NCBI GenBank assembly: GCA_950295325.1
Contig: OX485804.1
Span: forward strand, 69,602,033-69,666,032
Origin: Polytrichum commune
Lineage: Eukaryota > Streptophyta > Polytrichopsida > Polytrichales > Polytrichaceae
Direction of reading: 5' to 3'
DNA: 64,000 bases
The notes beneath the pieces were generated by a model. That model saw nothing but the letters and a program-made list of their open reading frames with translations, searched no databases and was not told the origin of the DNA. Made by a program: the position numbers and the translations under genes. Shown piece after piece: positions 11,211-23,500 of the stretch (position 1 is the stretch's first letter; the number at the start of each line of letters is the position of its first letter).

Positions 11211-11929
11211 ATGTTTGTGGAGGTCTTTTCCATCTGGACAATGCAACTTAATGTCCTGTGTAGACCCCACATTTAAGAAAGCATGTTTATTCAACCAGAA
11301 TCTCTGGATGCATGTTTACTTGGGAGAAATGGCACAAGCCTGGCAGATTATATGGAGAAAATGCATGTTGATGTGCACATCTTCTCATTTTTCTCTACTT
11401 TTTTAACTTTGTGTTTGTAGAGGAAAAACCTCCATGAAGTGGTGGTATAACGCAGATAACTTCAATCACTAAACACCAGAGTTTGAGTCTTCACCTGTTC
11501 TCTCTCAACACACTAGTATGAATGTCTCAGATCCAAACGAAATTCAGCTTCCATTTGTTTAGGATGAGCTAAAATGGGTTAGTCATCAATGACTGGTGAT
11601 CGATTACCTGTTACAGAAGCTAATGCTGCCCCTAAAGTTGTCGAAGGTATATAACTGAAGAATTTTGCATTTTGAACGTATGCAGGGCTTGGGAACCAAA
11701 ACAGGTTAGACTAGGAACATCAGAGTTGAGCTAATTCTTGGAAGCTTGCTCATAGACTTTCTTCTATTGTTTTCTTTCTCATGTGTATATTTCAGACTTG
11801 GGCATGTGGCCAAATGTCAGAAACCATTCAAGGTGTATTTTCATTCGTGGTTGAAAATATCTACTTACAGCCAACATATTCATCTTCATTGAAATGAAAT
11901 GAATTAAAATATTTGATTTTAAAGTCCAG
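11211..11929. other. Downstream flank of ERL1-like gene
   Basis: Probably 3' untranslated region at first, then intergenic DNA. No other gene supported. Confidence 0.4.
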
Positions 11930-12135
11930 GAAGCCAAGAGCCTTATGGCACTAGAAGTACATCAAGGTGGTGTTGATAAGACTAATTCCTTGGAGTAAGT
12001 GAGTGCAAAGATCTCCATAAGATAGAGGCTAGTATCAACTTGATGATCCAATTGGAAGAAAGACTTGAGACTACCATTGTCCTTTGTAGGTACCTCACAA
12101 CTCAATAAAATATGCCTTAAAAACAACCAAACCCC
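11930..12135. repeat. Dispersed repeat family B, copy 1
   Basis: About 190 bases here match 28783-28990: GGAAGCC, GCCTTATGG, AAGTACATCAAG, TGGTGT, CTAATTCC, GATAGAGGCTA, TTGATGATCCAATT, and GAGACT follow in the same order with scattered changes. A copy fragment also occurs near 46640. No terminal inverted repeats or target duplication were found, so the class is unknown. Confidence 0.65.
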
Positions 12136-12864
12136 CATGTGACTTACCAACTTCAAGCACTGCATGTATCTGACACGTGTTATTTTTCTTCCACACTTGA
12201 CAATGAATTATGTATAATTCTTTTAAAATGAGTTAACCAAAAGATTGTGCTCCCCCATATGCGCTTTCTAGACATCCTATTGTCGTTCTTTGGGAGGTGG
12301 ATCCCAGACTCGAAGGACCCACCACCAAAAGGCCTTTAAATTTTATTAATAATAATGTGAGCCTAGTAATACTAGGCTAGTATAGGCATAATAAAATATA
12401 ATCATCTCACAAAGTGGCGTAATCGTCTCATGTTAATAATTTTTTTTGCAAAATTAGGGTTTTTTTCCCCATTGCATACAGGTGAGTCTCTTTGACGAGT
12501 GTTCCGCAAGGGAAGGTCCGTTGGATTGATGAGAGTCGAAGTTGGAGACTGCGTCATTTCCTGTTTTGTCTTCTGGAAGAGGTCGTGGTTCTTACTAAGT
12601 TCCAAGAGGACGCGCGAATTAAGTGTTTCACGCCTTGTGGTGCTCAAGAAGCCTAAGGATTGCAGAAAGAAAGCGACAATTGGAAGAACGGGTTATTTTA
12701 GGTTCGAATCAGACCAAAAAGGGAGTGATTCTGTCTAATTCTTGTTGCGGTGTCTCTTAAAAGTGCGCAAGCGTAGTAGATCGGTGTGTCAGTAATTGTG
12801 TCAATGATGTGCTTAAATAACAGTGGAGTGCGCTCGGGGATGGATTCTAGGGTTTGGAGGTTTT
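12136..12864. other. Upstream region of the YIF1 gene
   Basis: Probable promoter and leader of the YIF1 gene. A frame of 80 codons at 12499-12738 has no recognisable domain and is not called. No other structure seen. Confidence 0.4.
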
Positions 12865-13080
12865 GAACGGATGATTGAGCTCCTGGATCCTTGTTCTGCT
12901 TGTTCTGCTTTCAAATTGACCAGTCACAGACACAGAGGTTGGAGGAGGCTTTTCGAGGAGTTGAGGAGGTGTTCTTGGAGGTTTGGAGGTTTTGTTGCGC
13001 AGGAGTTTCTTGAACGGATGATTGAGCTCCTGGATCCTTGTTGTGGTTGTGAAGCTTTCAAGTTGATCGGTCACAACAAA
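12865..13080 (+). repeat. Direct duplication in the YIF1 leader
   Basis: The phrase GAACGGATGATTGAGCTCCT, continuing to GGATCCTTGT, starts at 12865 and again at 13012, a 147-base spacing, and related sequence follows each copy (TTTCAAATTGACCAGTCAC against TTTCAAGTTGATCGGTCAC). An ATG inside the first copy (12871) opens a 73-codon frame that ends 27 bases before the YIF1 start codon. If transcribed it would be an upstream ORF. Confidence 0.8.
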
Positions 13081-13119
13081 CGCAGAGTTTGAAGGAGGAG
13101 GCATTTGGAATAAGAGAAG

Positions 13120-13893
13120 ATGGCAAGGCCACCGCAGGGACCTCCGCCAGGCCCGCCGAGGATGATGAGCAACCCGCTGAACGAAGCGTTCTACGGGGCG
13201 AGCTCCGGACTGCTGGGAACGTATCTCGGCAACAGCAAGGAGTACGTGCAGAGCAACGTGAGCAGATATTTCGCCACGCACGACATCCAGTATTACTTCC
13301 AGGTGACCGATCAGTACGTGAAGAACAAGGTGAAAGTGATTTTGTGCCCGTTCATTCATAAAGGCCACTGGACTCGAGTAGCGGAGCAAGTTGCGGGGGG
13401 GTTGAAATATAAGCCGCCGCGGCAGGACATCAATGCCCCGGACCTCTACGTTCCTCTCATGGCATTCGCAACCTATGTCATTCTTTGCGGCCTCACGTTA
13501 GGGTTGGCTGGCAAGTTCAAACCAGATGTGATGAGCGCACAATTCTCCAAAGCATTGATCGGCTGGATAGCAGAAACAGTTTTGTTGAAATCGTTTCTGT
13601 TCGCTCTAGGGAGTGGAGATGCGCCGACACTAGATGTTGTAGCTTACGGTGGCTATTCCTTCATTGGAGTCTCCCTCTCTGTTTTGGCTGGCATGATATC
13701 AACATACGCTTATTATATTGCATTGCCTTGGACGGCTTTGTGTATGGCGAATTTTCTGGTGAGAACGATGAAGAGGTTGTTGTTTGCAGAGGCAAGAAGA
13801 TATGATAGAGATTCAACCCGACATCACTACATTCTCCTGTTTATGGCCGTCCTCCAGTTCCCCTTCTTTTGGTGGCTGGTACGTGTGGTGTAA
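13120..13893 (+). CDS. YIF1: YIF1 family ER-Golgi membrane protein
   Basis: Single exon, 257 residues, of the usual family length (about 250-300). YIF1 proteins pair with YIP1 and Rab GTPases in COPII vesicle and Golgi traffic. The N-terminus is Pro-rich and cytosolic (residues 1-15), followed by the family stretch NEAFYGASSG (near 21) and NVSRYFATHDIQYYF (near 46). KGHWTR near 81 and DINAPDLYVPLMAF (near 103) precede four to five hydrophobic spans: about 110-130, 148-165, 175-205, and the C-terminal 235-257 ending FFWWLVRVV. An in-frame stop (TAA at 13111) lies just upstream, so the ATG at 13120 is the start. The neighbour genes are functionally unrelated. Confidence 0.93.
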   Translation: MARPPQGPPPGPPRMMSNPLNEAFYGASSGLLGTYLGNSKEYVQSNVSRYFATHDIQYYFQVTDQYVKNKVKVILCPFIHKGHWTRVAEQVAGGLKYKPPRQDINAPDLYVPLMAFATYVILCGLTLGLAGKFKPDVMSAQFSKALIGWIAETVLLKSFLFALGSGDAPTLDVVAYGGYSFIGVSLSVLAGMISTYAYYIALPWTALCMANFLVRTMKRLLFAEARRYDRDSTRHHYILLFMAVLQFPFFWWLVRVV

Positions 13894-16577
13894 GTTAGTT
13901 AGTAGGCTTCTATGAATCTGGTTCTTGAGCCAGTGATGTAAGGCTAATTGGATTTAGATTTGAAAGTTTGTCTCTACACAATTGACAGACAGATAGCAAG
14001 CTTATTCATCCTGAGGAATGACATTCATATCATTTTCGGAACACCACTCTACAGCACTGAACATCATCTGTTGACGAGTATGGAGCATCATCATCTTTGG
14101 AGATCTGTTTCTAATTTCACTTTCTTTTGAACCATTTCCTGGATGAAGAATTAGCATGGACTTGCAAAACTATCTCGTTACGAACCACTCAATCCTTTGC
14201 CTTCTCAATTTGATCACTGACAACCACCTTATGCATGCTACGTAATTCCGGAGGAAAAAATCAACGAGGAGCCTTGCAACCCTCTCAGCAACCTTACTCC
14301 AATTGTCACTGGTAAGTATGCACGAAATTGGCCTGCCTTCTATCTGTGACTTGTTCACATGTTGCGACCTCCCCAACGTACTTGTTTTAGACTTCAGACG
14401 AAGTCTCAATTTGATCAGTCATAATGGCAGAGAAGACATTCTACTGACCAACAAACACTGCCAGTTCAACATATTCTATGCGTGTTTCTGTTGTTAAGAA
14501 GCTAATCGTTGGCTTGTTCTGTGATCGAAGTGCACTTGCAGTCTGACTAACATGTAAGAGTGCTGCACTGAGAACAATGCAACTAGAAATTTGAGAGGTC
14601 TAGATTCTAAGGTTGCGTAAATGCAGGATCCAGGTAAGACTAGCTTGAGATGTCCTTAAATCTACTTCTTTTTAGCCCAGGATGTCTGACTTGGAGTCTT
14701 GAGTACACATTGGGGCACATAATCAATATTCTCTCGAGACAATATCACTTAGCTGTACTCGTGACCTTTTCAGTATTGAGCTGTTAACATCTTCCGATTT
14801 GCAATGTCGTCTAGTAAGCTTCGAGTTGCGATAATAGCTCTCGAACGAACTATCTGGGCAGGCTGCTGGATTACGTGAAATCAGCGGCCATGGTTGAGTG
14901 CATATCTCTGTGAGCACGATTGCTATGGCCCCTGCTAACCTCAAGATTGTCTGCTAGGTGCAACAAATATTCTGGTATGATGTGATTTGACACAGTTAAT
15001 ATTAGTAATATCTTCCTTAAGACTTTATATCAAACTTTGTGATAAGTTGAGGCAATGATGTGCAAACTGACATATCTGAGCTTGTGATGATGGTTCCACC
15101 GTTGGATGCATTCTCTGTTGGGCATTAAATCTTAAACGTCTACTCTCTTTGCAGGATGATTCCTGTGTTGCTTTCTTCATACACACTAAATTCTTCAGAA
15201 ATTGCATCAGCAAGGCCAAATCGTTAGCTTGTATATCTCTACATCAACAACACCAATCTTAGGATGCCTGGTGGAAGCTTCAGAAGCCAACCCAAAAAAG
15301 TGGAATCGTGTAGAAGTGGTCCAAGTGCACGGAGTACAATAGAATTGGCACACGTATTGAGCTTTTGACATCTTCCGTATCATCTACCATAGAATTGGTC
15401 CAAGTATCAAAAGTGCTCGAGGATTGAAAGTGGCATCATGACGCGCTACAGAATTGAAGTGAAGCTTCCCGACAACCATAGTGACGGTGACATAAGGTTG
15501 CAATGTGAAGAGCGGTCTTGAACATGCTGTCACTGTGAGCCACGGTAAGATGCAAGTAAATTGCAAAAATTCAATCGGACAACAATCGTATTCAATCATC
15601 GACAGCAGAGCTTGGATGTTGATAGTCTCCTAATGTAATAGTGTGGTAAGTACGATTTCGGGAGTGCTAACTGATGAAAGACGAGAACACTGTCGCATGT
15701 ACTGAGAAGTGGCGGAGACAAGCACATCCATCATGTAGTTTTTGAGCAATCATGCTCATAAAGGCGTTCAATGTTATGCATCGTACCCCTTGGGCTAAAA
15801 ACTTACTTGGTGAAGAGGATTTCGACTTTTTACCCATCGTTAAGGTGAGATTGATCTCGAAATGCAGAACAAGAATGCGCAAAGATACGAAAGCAATCAG
15901 ACATCTTAAAGTAGAATTTGCGAAATGAGGTGTTCCGGCATAAAATCTTGCTGTGAGCTAAATCGGAATGCAAATTCAACTTGGAAATGATAACAACGGA
16001 GGCCAGACGATTGCCGGAAAGATGCGAGCGAGTCAGTGAGGAGTACGATATGCAGCCGACACAATACATAAGAGCTCTTGCGAGAAGAAATGCAATGTGT
16101 AAAGTTGCTCCAAGATTTGCTGGTATCATGAACTGAAATGAGATGCAAATTGTTCTCGGAATGCGAAGAGAGAAGTCAGGAAGAAGTGCCGACACTGCTG
16201 GTAGGATACAAAGGATGAAACTCTCCTATTTGTGAATCCAACATAAAGGGTGAGTGTTGCAAATACGAAAGAGGTAGTGGCCAGCAAAGTACGCAAGCCA
16301 TTTGGTACTCATAAGCAGGAAGTCGTTACACATATATCAGAACCCTAATAAAAGACAACTTGGAATCTGCAGTGTCTTCTCGAGATTTCTTCTGCTCCGA
16401 GTAGAGATGAAATGTAAATTGGTTTTGCGAGAGGGAATCAACGGGAGGGCAGGAAGAGAATGCCGAAAAGATACGGAAGAGGTAGTGACGAGGAACCTAA
16501 GAGGCTTCGCTGCTGTGAGCTTACACAGAGGACATCCTGGCAGTTGATCTAGTGGTGGCTCACGATCGCGTTAATGT
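13894..16577. other. Gene-free region after YIF1
   Basis: The first few hundred bases are probably YIF1 3' untranslated region. From about 15400 to 16550 the DNA has a texture like the tandem array that follows (repeated GAAATGCAAATT, GGAATGCGAAGAGA, GCCGGAAAGATGCGAG-type words), perhaps older, decayed units of it. A 121-codon minus-strand frame at 15830-16195 has no recognisable domain and is not called. Confidence 0.4.
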
Positions 16578-17530
16578 GAATAGAACGCCATAAAGGGATT
16601 TGGGTGTTGAAGATCCACCATCTCACGGTTAGAGAGTTACATGAGACTCTTGACTGTAGATAACACATGTGCGATTGCAAGACTTATTGAAAATCATAGC
16701 TGCGACCGGGGGGCGAACACTGAAGAGGAAGCGAATCTCTATTCACATAAGGATTCGGCCTTTGAAGCTCCGACGCCTCTTTACCCCTAGGTAGGAATAG
16801 AACGCCATGAAGAATTCGGTGTCGGCGAATCTTTATCTCGCAACTCCAGAGTTGCAAGCGACTCTTGATTGTAGAGATTGTCAAATAGGATTGCAAGATT
16901 ACCTGAGAATTACACCTGCGATCGGAGGAAGAAGACTCGAGCGAATTCAAGCTCCAAGGACTCTTTGCCCCTCCTTCGATTAGATTGCCATGAAGAAATT
17001 AGTGTTCAAGAAACCACCATCTCACGGTTAAAGAGTTGCATGCGACTCTTGATTATAGCTAACACTTGCGACTGCAAGTCTACCTGATAATTACACCTGC
17101 AACCGGAGGGAGAAGTGGAGCCGAAGCAAGCTTCTGTACACATATGGAATCAGTCTTTCAACTCCGAGGACTCTTAGCCCCTCCGTAGGAATAGAACGTA
17201 ATGAAGAATCTGGAGTTGAGGAATCATTAACTCGCAATTACAGAGCTGCAAGTGACTCTTGATTGTAGAGAATGTCAAATGAGAGTGCTAGGATACCTGA
17301 GAATTACACCTGCGATCGAAGGGAGAAGACTGGAGCGAGAGCAAGTCTCTGGTCTTCGGGAATCAACCTTTCAATCTCGGAGGACTCTTTGCCCCTCCGT
17401 GGGAATAGGACGCCATGAAGAATTTGGTGTTGAAGAATCATTATCTCATAAATACGGAGCTGCAAGCGACTCTTGAATCTAGAGAATATCAAATGCGAGT
17501 GTACGCGAGGATCTCTTTGGCCCTCCGTGT
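16578..17530. repeat. Tandem array of about 210-bp units
   Basis: Five degenerate units start at about 16578, 16795, 16978, 17189 and 17403, recognised by GAATAGAACGCCATGAAGAA and variants. Each unit then has an AATCATTATCTC-like segment, CTGCAAGCGACTCTTGATTG, AATTACACCTGCGATCGGAG, and closes with GAGGACTCTTTGCCCCTCC. Spacings are 217, 183, 211 and 214 bases; the fifth unit is cut short near 17530. Frames seen on either strand are by-products of the repeat. It lies about 3 kb upstream of the kinesin start codon. Confidence 0.85.
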
Positions 17531-20500
17531 GCAGTCAACATCTCGGGTTTCGAAAAAGCTTGGGCTCGGTCAGGGCACGGACGGAGCATGAGCAGCGCGA
17601 GTACGGGACGGAGACGGGTGGATTAGAAGCGATAGGAGATTTGGAAGGAAAGGAGGAGAGTAGGCAGCTTCCGGAAATTCTGCGGGTTGTAGGCCGAGTT
17701 TGATGGACGCCGAGCCCGCCTGGCGGAGCGAGCGTGGGACCGGTGTTCTCATCCAAGGACGGGTTCAAATCTTTCATCATCCACAAGGAGGCTTTACGGA
17801 TGTGTCGTCCGAGCGGGGTCCAGGTCCCACCTTCGCGTTCTCTTCGCCCGCCTCTGTGTCTTCGACGTCCTAATGTAGAGCGGTGGAGGTCCGTTGCTCT
17901 TTGAATCCAGCGAACCGCAAATCTAAGCTTCCGTAAGTAATCTTAGGGTTAGCAGTGTGAGTTGTGCGTCCCAATCATGTATCGGATCCTCTAATCTTTT
18001 GTTCGAGGCAAGTGTACACAAGCAGACTCGCGCGAGTGCTGGATCTGCGTATCGGATGCATCCAGACACGGTTGAGTGGAGTTCAAGGGGTGGAGCCAAC
18101 ATCAATCTCGGTATTTAAGATTGATACTTGATATCTCTTACTACGTGTAGTCATTTCCGGGTGATTGTCTAGTTCCAGATTTATGTCGATGTACCCTAGC
18201 TGCTTCACGGGAGAGAAATTGTGATTCACAATCCTTTTTCTTTGGATCGTCTCTTCATTTAGTGTAGAGTAGCACTTCGCTGCGTTGTGCAATTCGTTTT
18301 CAGTCTCGTGGGTGTTATGTTCAGCAGGCAATATCATCATCATCGTCAGCCAAGCGCGGGAGGAGGAATACGGTAGTCTCGACGTCACCTGCACATCAAC
18401 GAACTAATCTATCTGTGAGTTTCTATTGCTCTAAGTTAACCACTTCTTGCCTTCTTACTGTCCGTCGCACTCCGCTTTCCCTCCAATCGCGATCGCGAAA
18501 TGTTTACTGACGTGTCGCAGCGGGGCCGGGGGATAGCACACGATGTCATGAAGTGAACAACCTTCCTTGCAATCAGTCAGTCACTTCAGTGCAAATAATA
18601 TTGGCGAATATACGGACCAGTATGTCTCTACCAGACTGGCGGCAGCTTTTCAAATGTTTGGAACAATAATTTTTTTTTTCTATGGAGTTTATCCGACCTC
18701 TCCAAAATGTATTTCGAGTCCAGTCACAATTAACATCTGTTGTTTTTTCCACTAACCACTAGCAGACATGAATCTCATTTTATACAATCTGACTGGTCTA
18801 ATCGTCATAGTAGAGTAAACTTCGCCTCAACGGGCTTAAATCACTGGATAACGGCGAACAAATATTTTTAGTATATTGAAGCCGTCGAACGATCTAAGTT
18901 ATGAGCATGACCTTCATCGTAATTTGTTTATGAATTCAATTGGCTTGAGTGCAAAATTGAGCAATTTATTGATTTCTATGAATCTCGTGACATCTGTAAG
19001 CTGCTCATTACTTTCTTCTTAACTGCAAATAAATCTTTCATGGTTTAAAATTTTCTAAGTAGTCTGTTCCATCTCCAACGTTTTGGACAATAATGCCTGC
19101 GGACAATATATTCATTAGCTCAGATTGTTGTATCACCGTTCCTCCAGAGGTTGAGAACTTTTCTGTGGATCCCAAGGGCTTGTACTGTGTACAACAGACA
19201 AGGGCGTCCTTTCAAGAATTGAGCAATGAGTGATGCTCCACCCTAATATACCTTCTATGCCCCCACTCCCTTTGATTTGCATCTCCTTGAGGTGCCTGAT
19301 CTCTTTGATAAGTTTGCATGTCAGCTGATATTGGAAAATGTACTATGGGCGTCTGCAGTTGATTCACTTGTCTATAATTTACCTGGATGCTGAATCTCCA
19401 AAACGTACCTAGACTTTCCCCGTTCATTGATAATGATTTGAAATTTCCCTTCGTATAACAACTTCCGACTCTCTTCCACCAGTCCCTACTGACTATTTCT
19501 TGTATGGACTACCTTTCGTTAACTAGAGATGCCTTCTGTGTGTGAATTTCCTCCCATACATCGAGCTCTGCAATAGCACATCGTGATATCCTTGAACACA
19601 GATATCTATCATTTTAAAAGCTAAGTTCTGCTTCACTCCTCAAACTCTATACTGCGATGCTTGGGTTAGGTCTTCCTTCAAGATCCTTCACATGCTAGTC
19701 TCTTCTCAGCAAGCCATATATTATTTTGAACTGATGGTGACTTAAAATTTGCTTCTGAAATGTATTTTTCACTCGATTTTTATACATCCTCTGTGCAGGC
19801 CTGTACATATTGGATGATAAAAGATAATCGTACAGTTATTTGAATAGAAAGCTCCGAGGATTCTCCATAATCGCACCTGGTTTTCAGAAGCATCGAATAC
19901 GTTTACTGCGCAAGCAAACGACGCTGAATGACTCTGTGTGGCAATGTCAGGTTCAGCGAAAGAGAGATGTGTGCAGCACTTGGAGTTCCGGGTTCAAATG
20001 CCTGAATCTGGAATTTTCTCGTCCAAATAACCGCTCAAAGTGGAAACCATTTGTCATGGACCACTCCATTGGGCCTTCTTATGGTCCAATCTTACCCCAG
20101 CTCTGTCAGACAGCTGGTACAGAGACAGCCTGATCTCGAATGTGATTGAATTTCCCTTACCAACACAATTTTTCTCTCTTCCTTCATTAAAATAATTAGG
20201 TAGATTCCTTTACTATAACGTGGATCATCAGCTTATGGGATTTTTGTTGTTGTACTTTAGGGTTAACCTTCAACGTTTGCTTGTGCACAGATGAGCATTT
20301 TCTTTCCGAGTCTGCTTATCAGAGTATCCGATACCAGTAGACTGGTACTTTCCTCTTCCCAATGTACCATTTTCTTTGGAACGGATTCTGTTGTTAAAAT
20401 GTGGAGGATTTATATATCCTAAGGTACTACGATGATGGAAAGCACCATTTACATAGTAACATTGTTGTATGATCGCCCAACCACTTGGCATTGTAAATAA

Positions 20501-20534
20501 TGTACTCTTGTAAATATGGGCAGGTGCAGGTGGG
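17531..20534. other. Upstream region of the kinesin-12 gene
   Basis: No coding exon supported. A GC-richer stretch (about 17520-18080) differs from its surroundings and could be a promoter or first noncoding exon; a CTATCTGTGAGT donor-like site is at about 18409 and CAG acceptors lie just before 20535. A frame at 19840-20133 has no recognisable domain. A leader intron is inference. Confidence 0.35.
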
Positions 20535-23500
20535 ATGAGGTCCAACTTAACCATGGCCAACGGCTCTCCAAAGCATTATTCAAGAGATGCAACATTGGAC
20601 ATGAACAACATATTTTCAGATACCTCATCTTCATCATCATCTACCTGCTCCGATCTTAGCATTCCATCATGTTCCAGTAGTAGTAGTATTCAGTCCGGAC
20701 ATACATCATCCAGGATGGCTTACAGTGATTCAGAGTCTGCTCCAAGTACACCTCGGACAACACCTGGAAGAGAGGGCTCCAGATCTATCCCTCGACCTGG
20801 CAAGCGAGGGGCACAAAATTCTTCTCAGAAGAATTCTCAAAAGGTCGTTGCTAATACCCCAGTGACGAATCGTGCATATCAATTCTCAAATGAAGCAAAA
20901 TTTGAGCTCCAGGAGGATCCAGATTTTTGGAACGACCACAACGTACAGGTGGGTGTTGACATGTCTTCCAACTTCATAAGTTCTTGCAGGTTGACAGGAT
21001 ACTCTGCACAATGTGTTGTGCAGATTAATCATGTGAGAGATTCTTCCGAGAGTCTCCTCGAACACTGCTTGTGCCTCACAAGTCAATCTTTGATGGTGGC
21101 AGGTTTTAATACGTACCCGCCCTCTTACTGGCACCGAGGCAGCAGGAAAAGGTGTCACCAGATGTCTTCGGCAAGACGGTCCCCAGACCATCACCTGGTT
21201 GGGACAACCCGAGACACGTTTCACTTTTGATCATGTTGCGGGGGAATCCATAACGCAGGTAACTGGCTCAACTGGATCACAGTTGCAATTCCTTATCAAT
21301 GTTCGCATCGTCCAGGACATCCCAATCGTCAAATTAGGTGGAAATCCATTTTCGAGTAATTTCATTGAAATGGTCTCATGTACGGCTGTGTGACAACAGG
21401 AAGATCTGTTCAGAGTAGCGGGAACTCCTATGGTGGAAAACTGCATGCGAGGTTACAACAGTAGTATGTTTGCCTACGGGCAGGTATGTCCTGTGATTCC
21501 ATCTCTCTGTTCTGTTTCTACCTCAATTCATACATGACTTGTTTCATAAACCTCTGACAAAGTCTTGTGCTCATTGTGTGTGATATGAGGCATGATGTTC
21601 TTAATCTTCACAAGTTAGACTGTTAGCTTGTCTTGACTCATTCTCCTGTTTTACGAAATGTAAGAACAATGTAAGAACTATGTGAGCATGTTCCAGACAG
21701 GTAGTGGTAAAACCCACACTATGCTTGGAGATATTGATGAGCTAGCCGACCAACCCAGTGAAGAACGCGGAATGACTCCCCGCATTTTTGAGTACCTATT
21801 TGCAAGGATTAAACAAGTAAGCATTAAACTTGTGCAAGAATTCAATTTCCTTGAATTTTCAAGGAAGTTCCTTTTATTATCGGAGTCCTTTTATTTCAAG
21901 GATTTGGACACGTGTTACTACGTCCATAAAATGACTGAAGAGTATCTGGTAAATCAGGAGGAGGAAAATCGGGAGCAGGAGCAATTGAGATACATATGCA
22001 AGTGTTCGTTTCTAGAGATTTATAATGAGCACATTGCAGATCTGTTGGATCCTACATCCACAAATTTGCAGGTACTTCACACCCTTCCCAATCCTATTCT
22101 TGAATGAAATAGGTCCATATGATAGGGCATTGTTACAATCATATATGAAAATTACCAACATATTCTCTTGGTTGACAGATACGAGAAGATGCAAAAACTG
22201 GAGTATATGTTGAGAATCTGAAAGAGATTGAAGTGAAAGGTGTGCAAGATGTTGTACAGCTTCTTATCCAAGTAAGATTCTCCACTCTGATGGACTAGAG
22301 TTACTTTGTGCTGTGGTTTGGGTGGTATCTGATGGATTGTTTCTTTTGGTTTTGTTTCCAATATCAGGGAGCTGCGAATCGGAAGGTTGCTGCAACTCAC
22401 ATGAATAGAGAGAGTAGCCGATCCCACAGCGTTTTCGCATGCAGTATTGAAAGCAAGGTAAATACGCTAGGAATCGCACGCTACGCTCCAAATCCCTTCG
22501 TGATCTAATGAAGAGCAATTTCAGTTTCTTTTTCTGCCATTTATGTGCTCTTGTAATTCACTATCCTAAATCTTTCGCATGGTTTGTAATTTATGCAGTG
22601 GGAACACAATACACTTACCAACATCCGATTCGGTCGCCTGAACCTGGTTGATCTTGCGGGATCAGAGAGGTTCGATCCTAAATTTCTTCCTGTAGATTCA
22701 CTTTGGTCAATTTACTGAACCTAATATTGAAACGCACTGTCATGATTGCATTTTTGATGAATATACCAAATAGGTACCAGCATTTGATATTTTTCTTTTG
22801 ATTTGAGCAGACAAAAGTCCTCGGGGGCAGAAGGCGATCGCCTGAAAGAAGCCGCCAACATCAATAAATCTCTTTCTACTCTTGGGTGAGTCTTGAATGT
22901 ATATGCATTGAAGTGAAACCTGTGAAATTTTGACCAAATCTTGAAAGAATTATCTTGGAAGACGATTCCCTTGGAGAGATGTTTTTTCCTGAAAGGTTTT
23001 GTTGCGTACTGGCAGGTTGGTCATTATGATACTTGTGGATGTTGCTAACGGAAAGCAACGGCATGTGCCTTATCGTGACTCCAAGCTGACCTTCCTGTTG
23101 CAGGTTTTGATCTGTTCTTTCGAAATATTTCCTTTCAACTTCTAGCCCACAGGGCTTTATCTATGCTCTAACGTTTAAGGTTGTGGCTGGCTCCTGTCAC
23201 TGACTCTGCCACGTAATTTTTATGTTGCAATTTCCAGGATTCACTTGGAGGAAATTCGAAGACAACAATTATATCTACAGTTAGCCCCTCTAGTAGGTGA
23301 GTGAATTTTTGAAAATTTTCCGTAGTTAAAAGATGCTCCTGATGTGTGACGAGCTTGGATGTTCTCGTAACAGCCATTGGGGTTGTTCTTGAGTCTACCT
23401 TTTTAAATTCATTCCAACACACCATCATGCAACCATTGTATACCATTATCTACTAACTGTATGTGTGGTGACCAGCAATGCATTGGAAACACTAAGCACC

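Noticed and set aside
12695-12715. GGTTCGAATC, like a tRNA B box
   Set aside because: No matching T-stem, anticodon arm or acceptor stem can be drawn around it; it is a chance match.
16684-17492. Minus-strand frames sharing a HGVLF-type phrase
   Set aside because: They arise from the tandem 210-bp array and repeat only because the DNA does.
16578-17530. CRISPR-like repeat spacing
   Set aside because: Units are ~210 bp, degenerate and contiguous with no unique spacers, and the DNA is plant nuclear.
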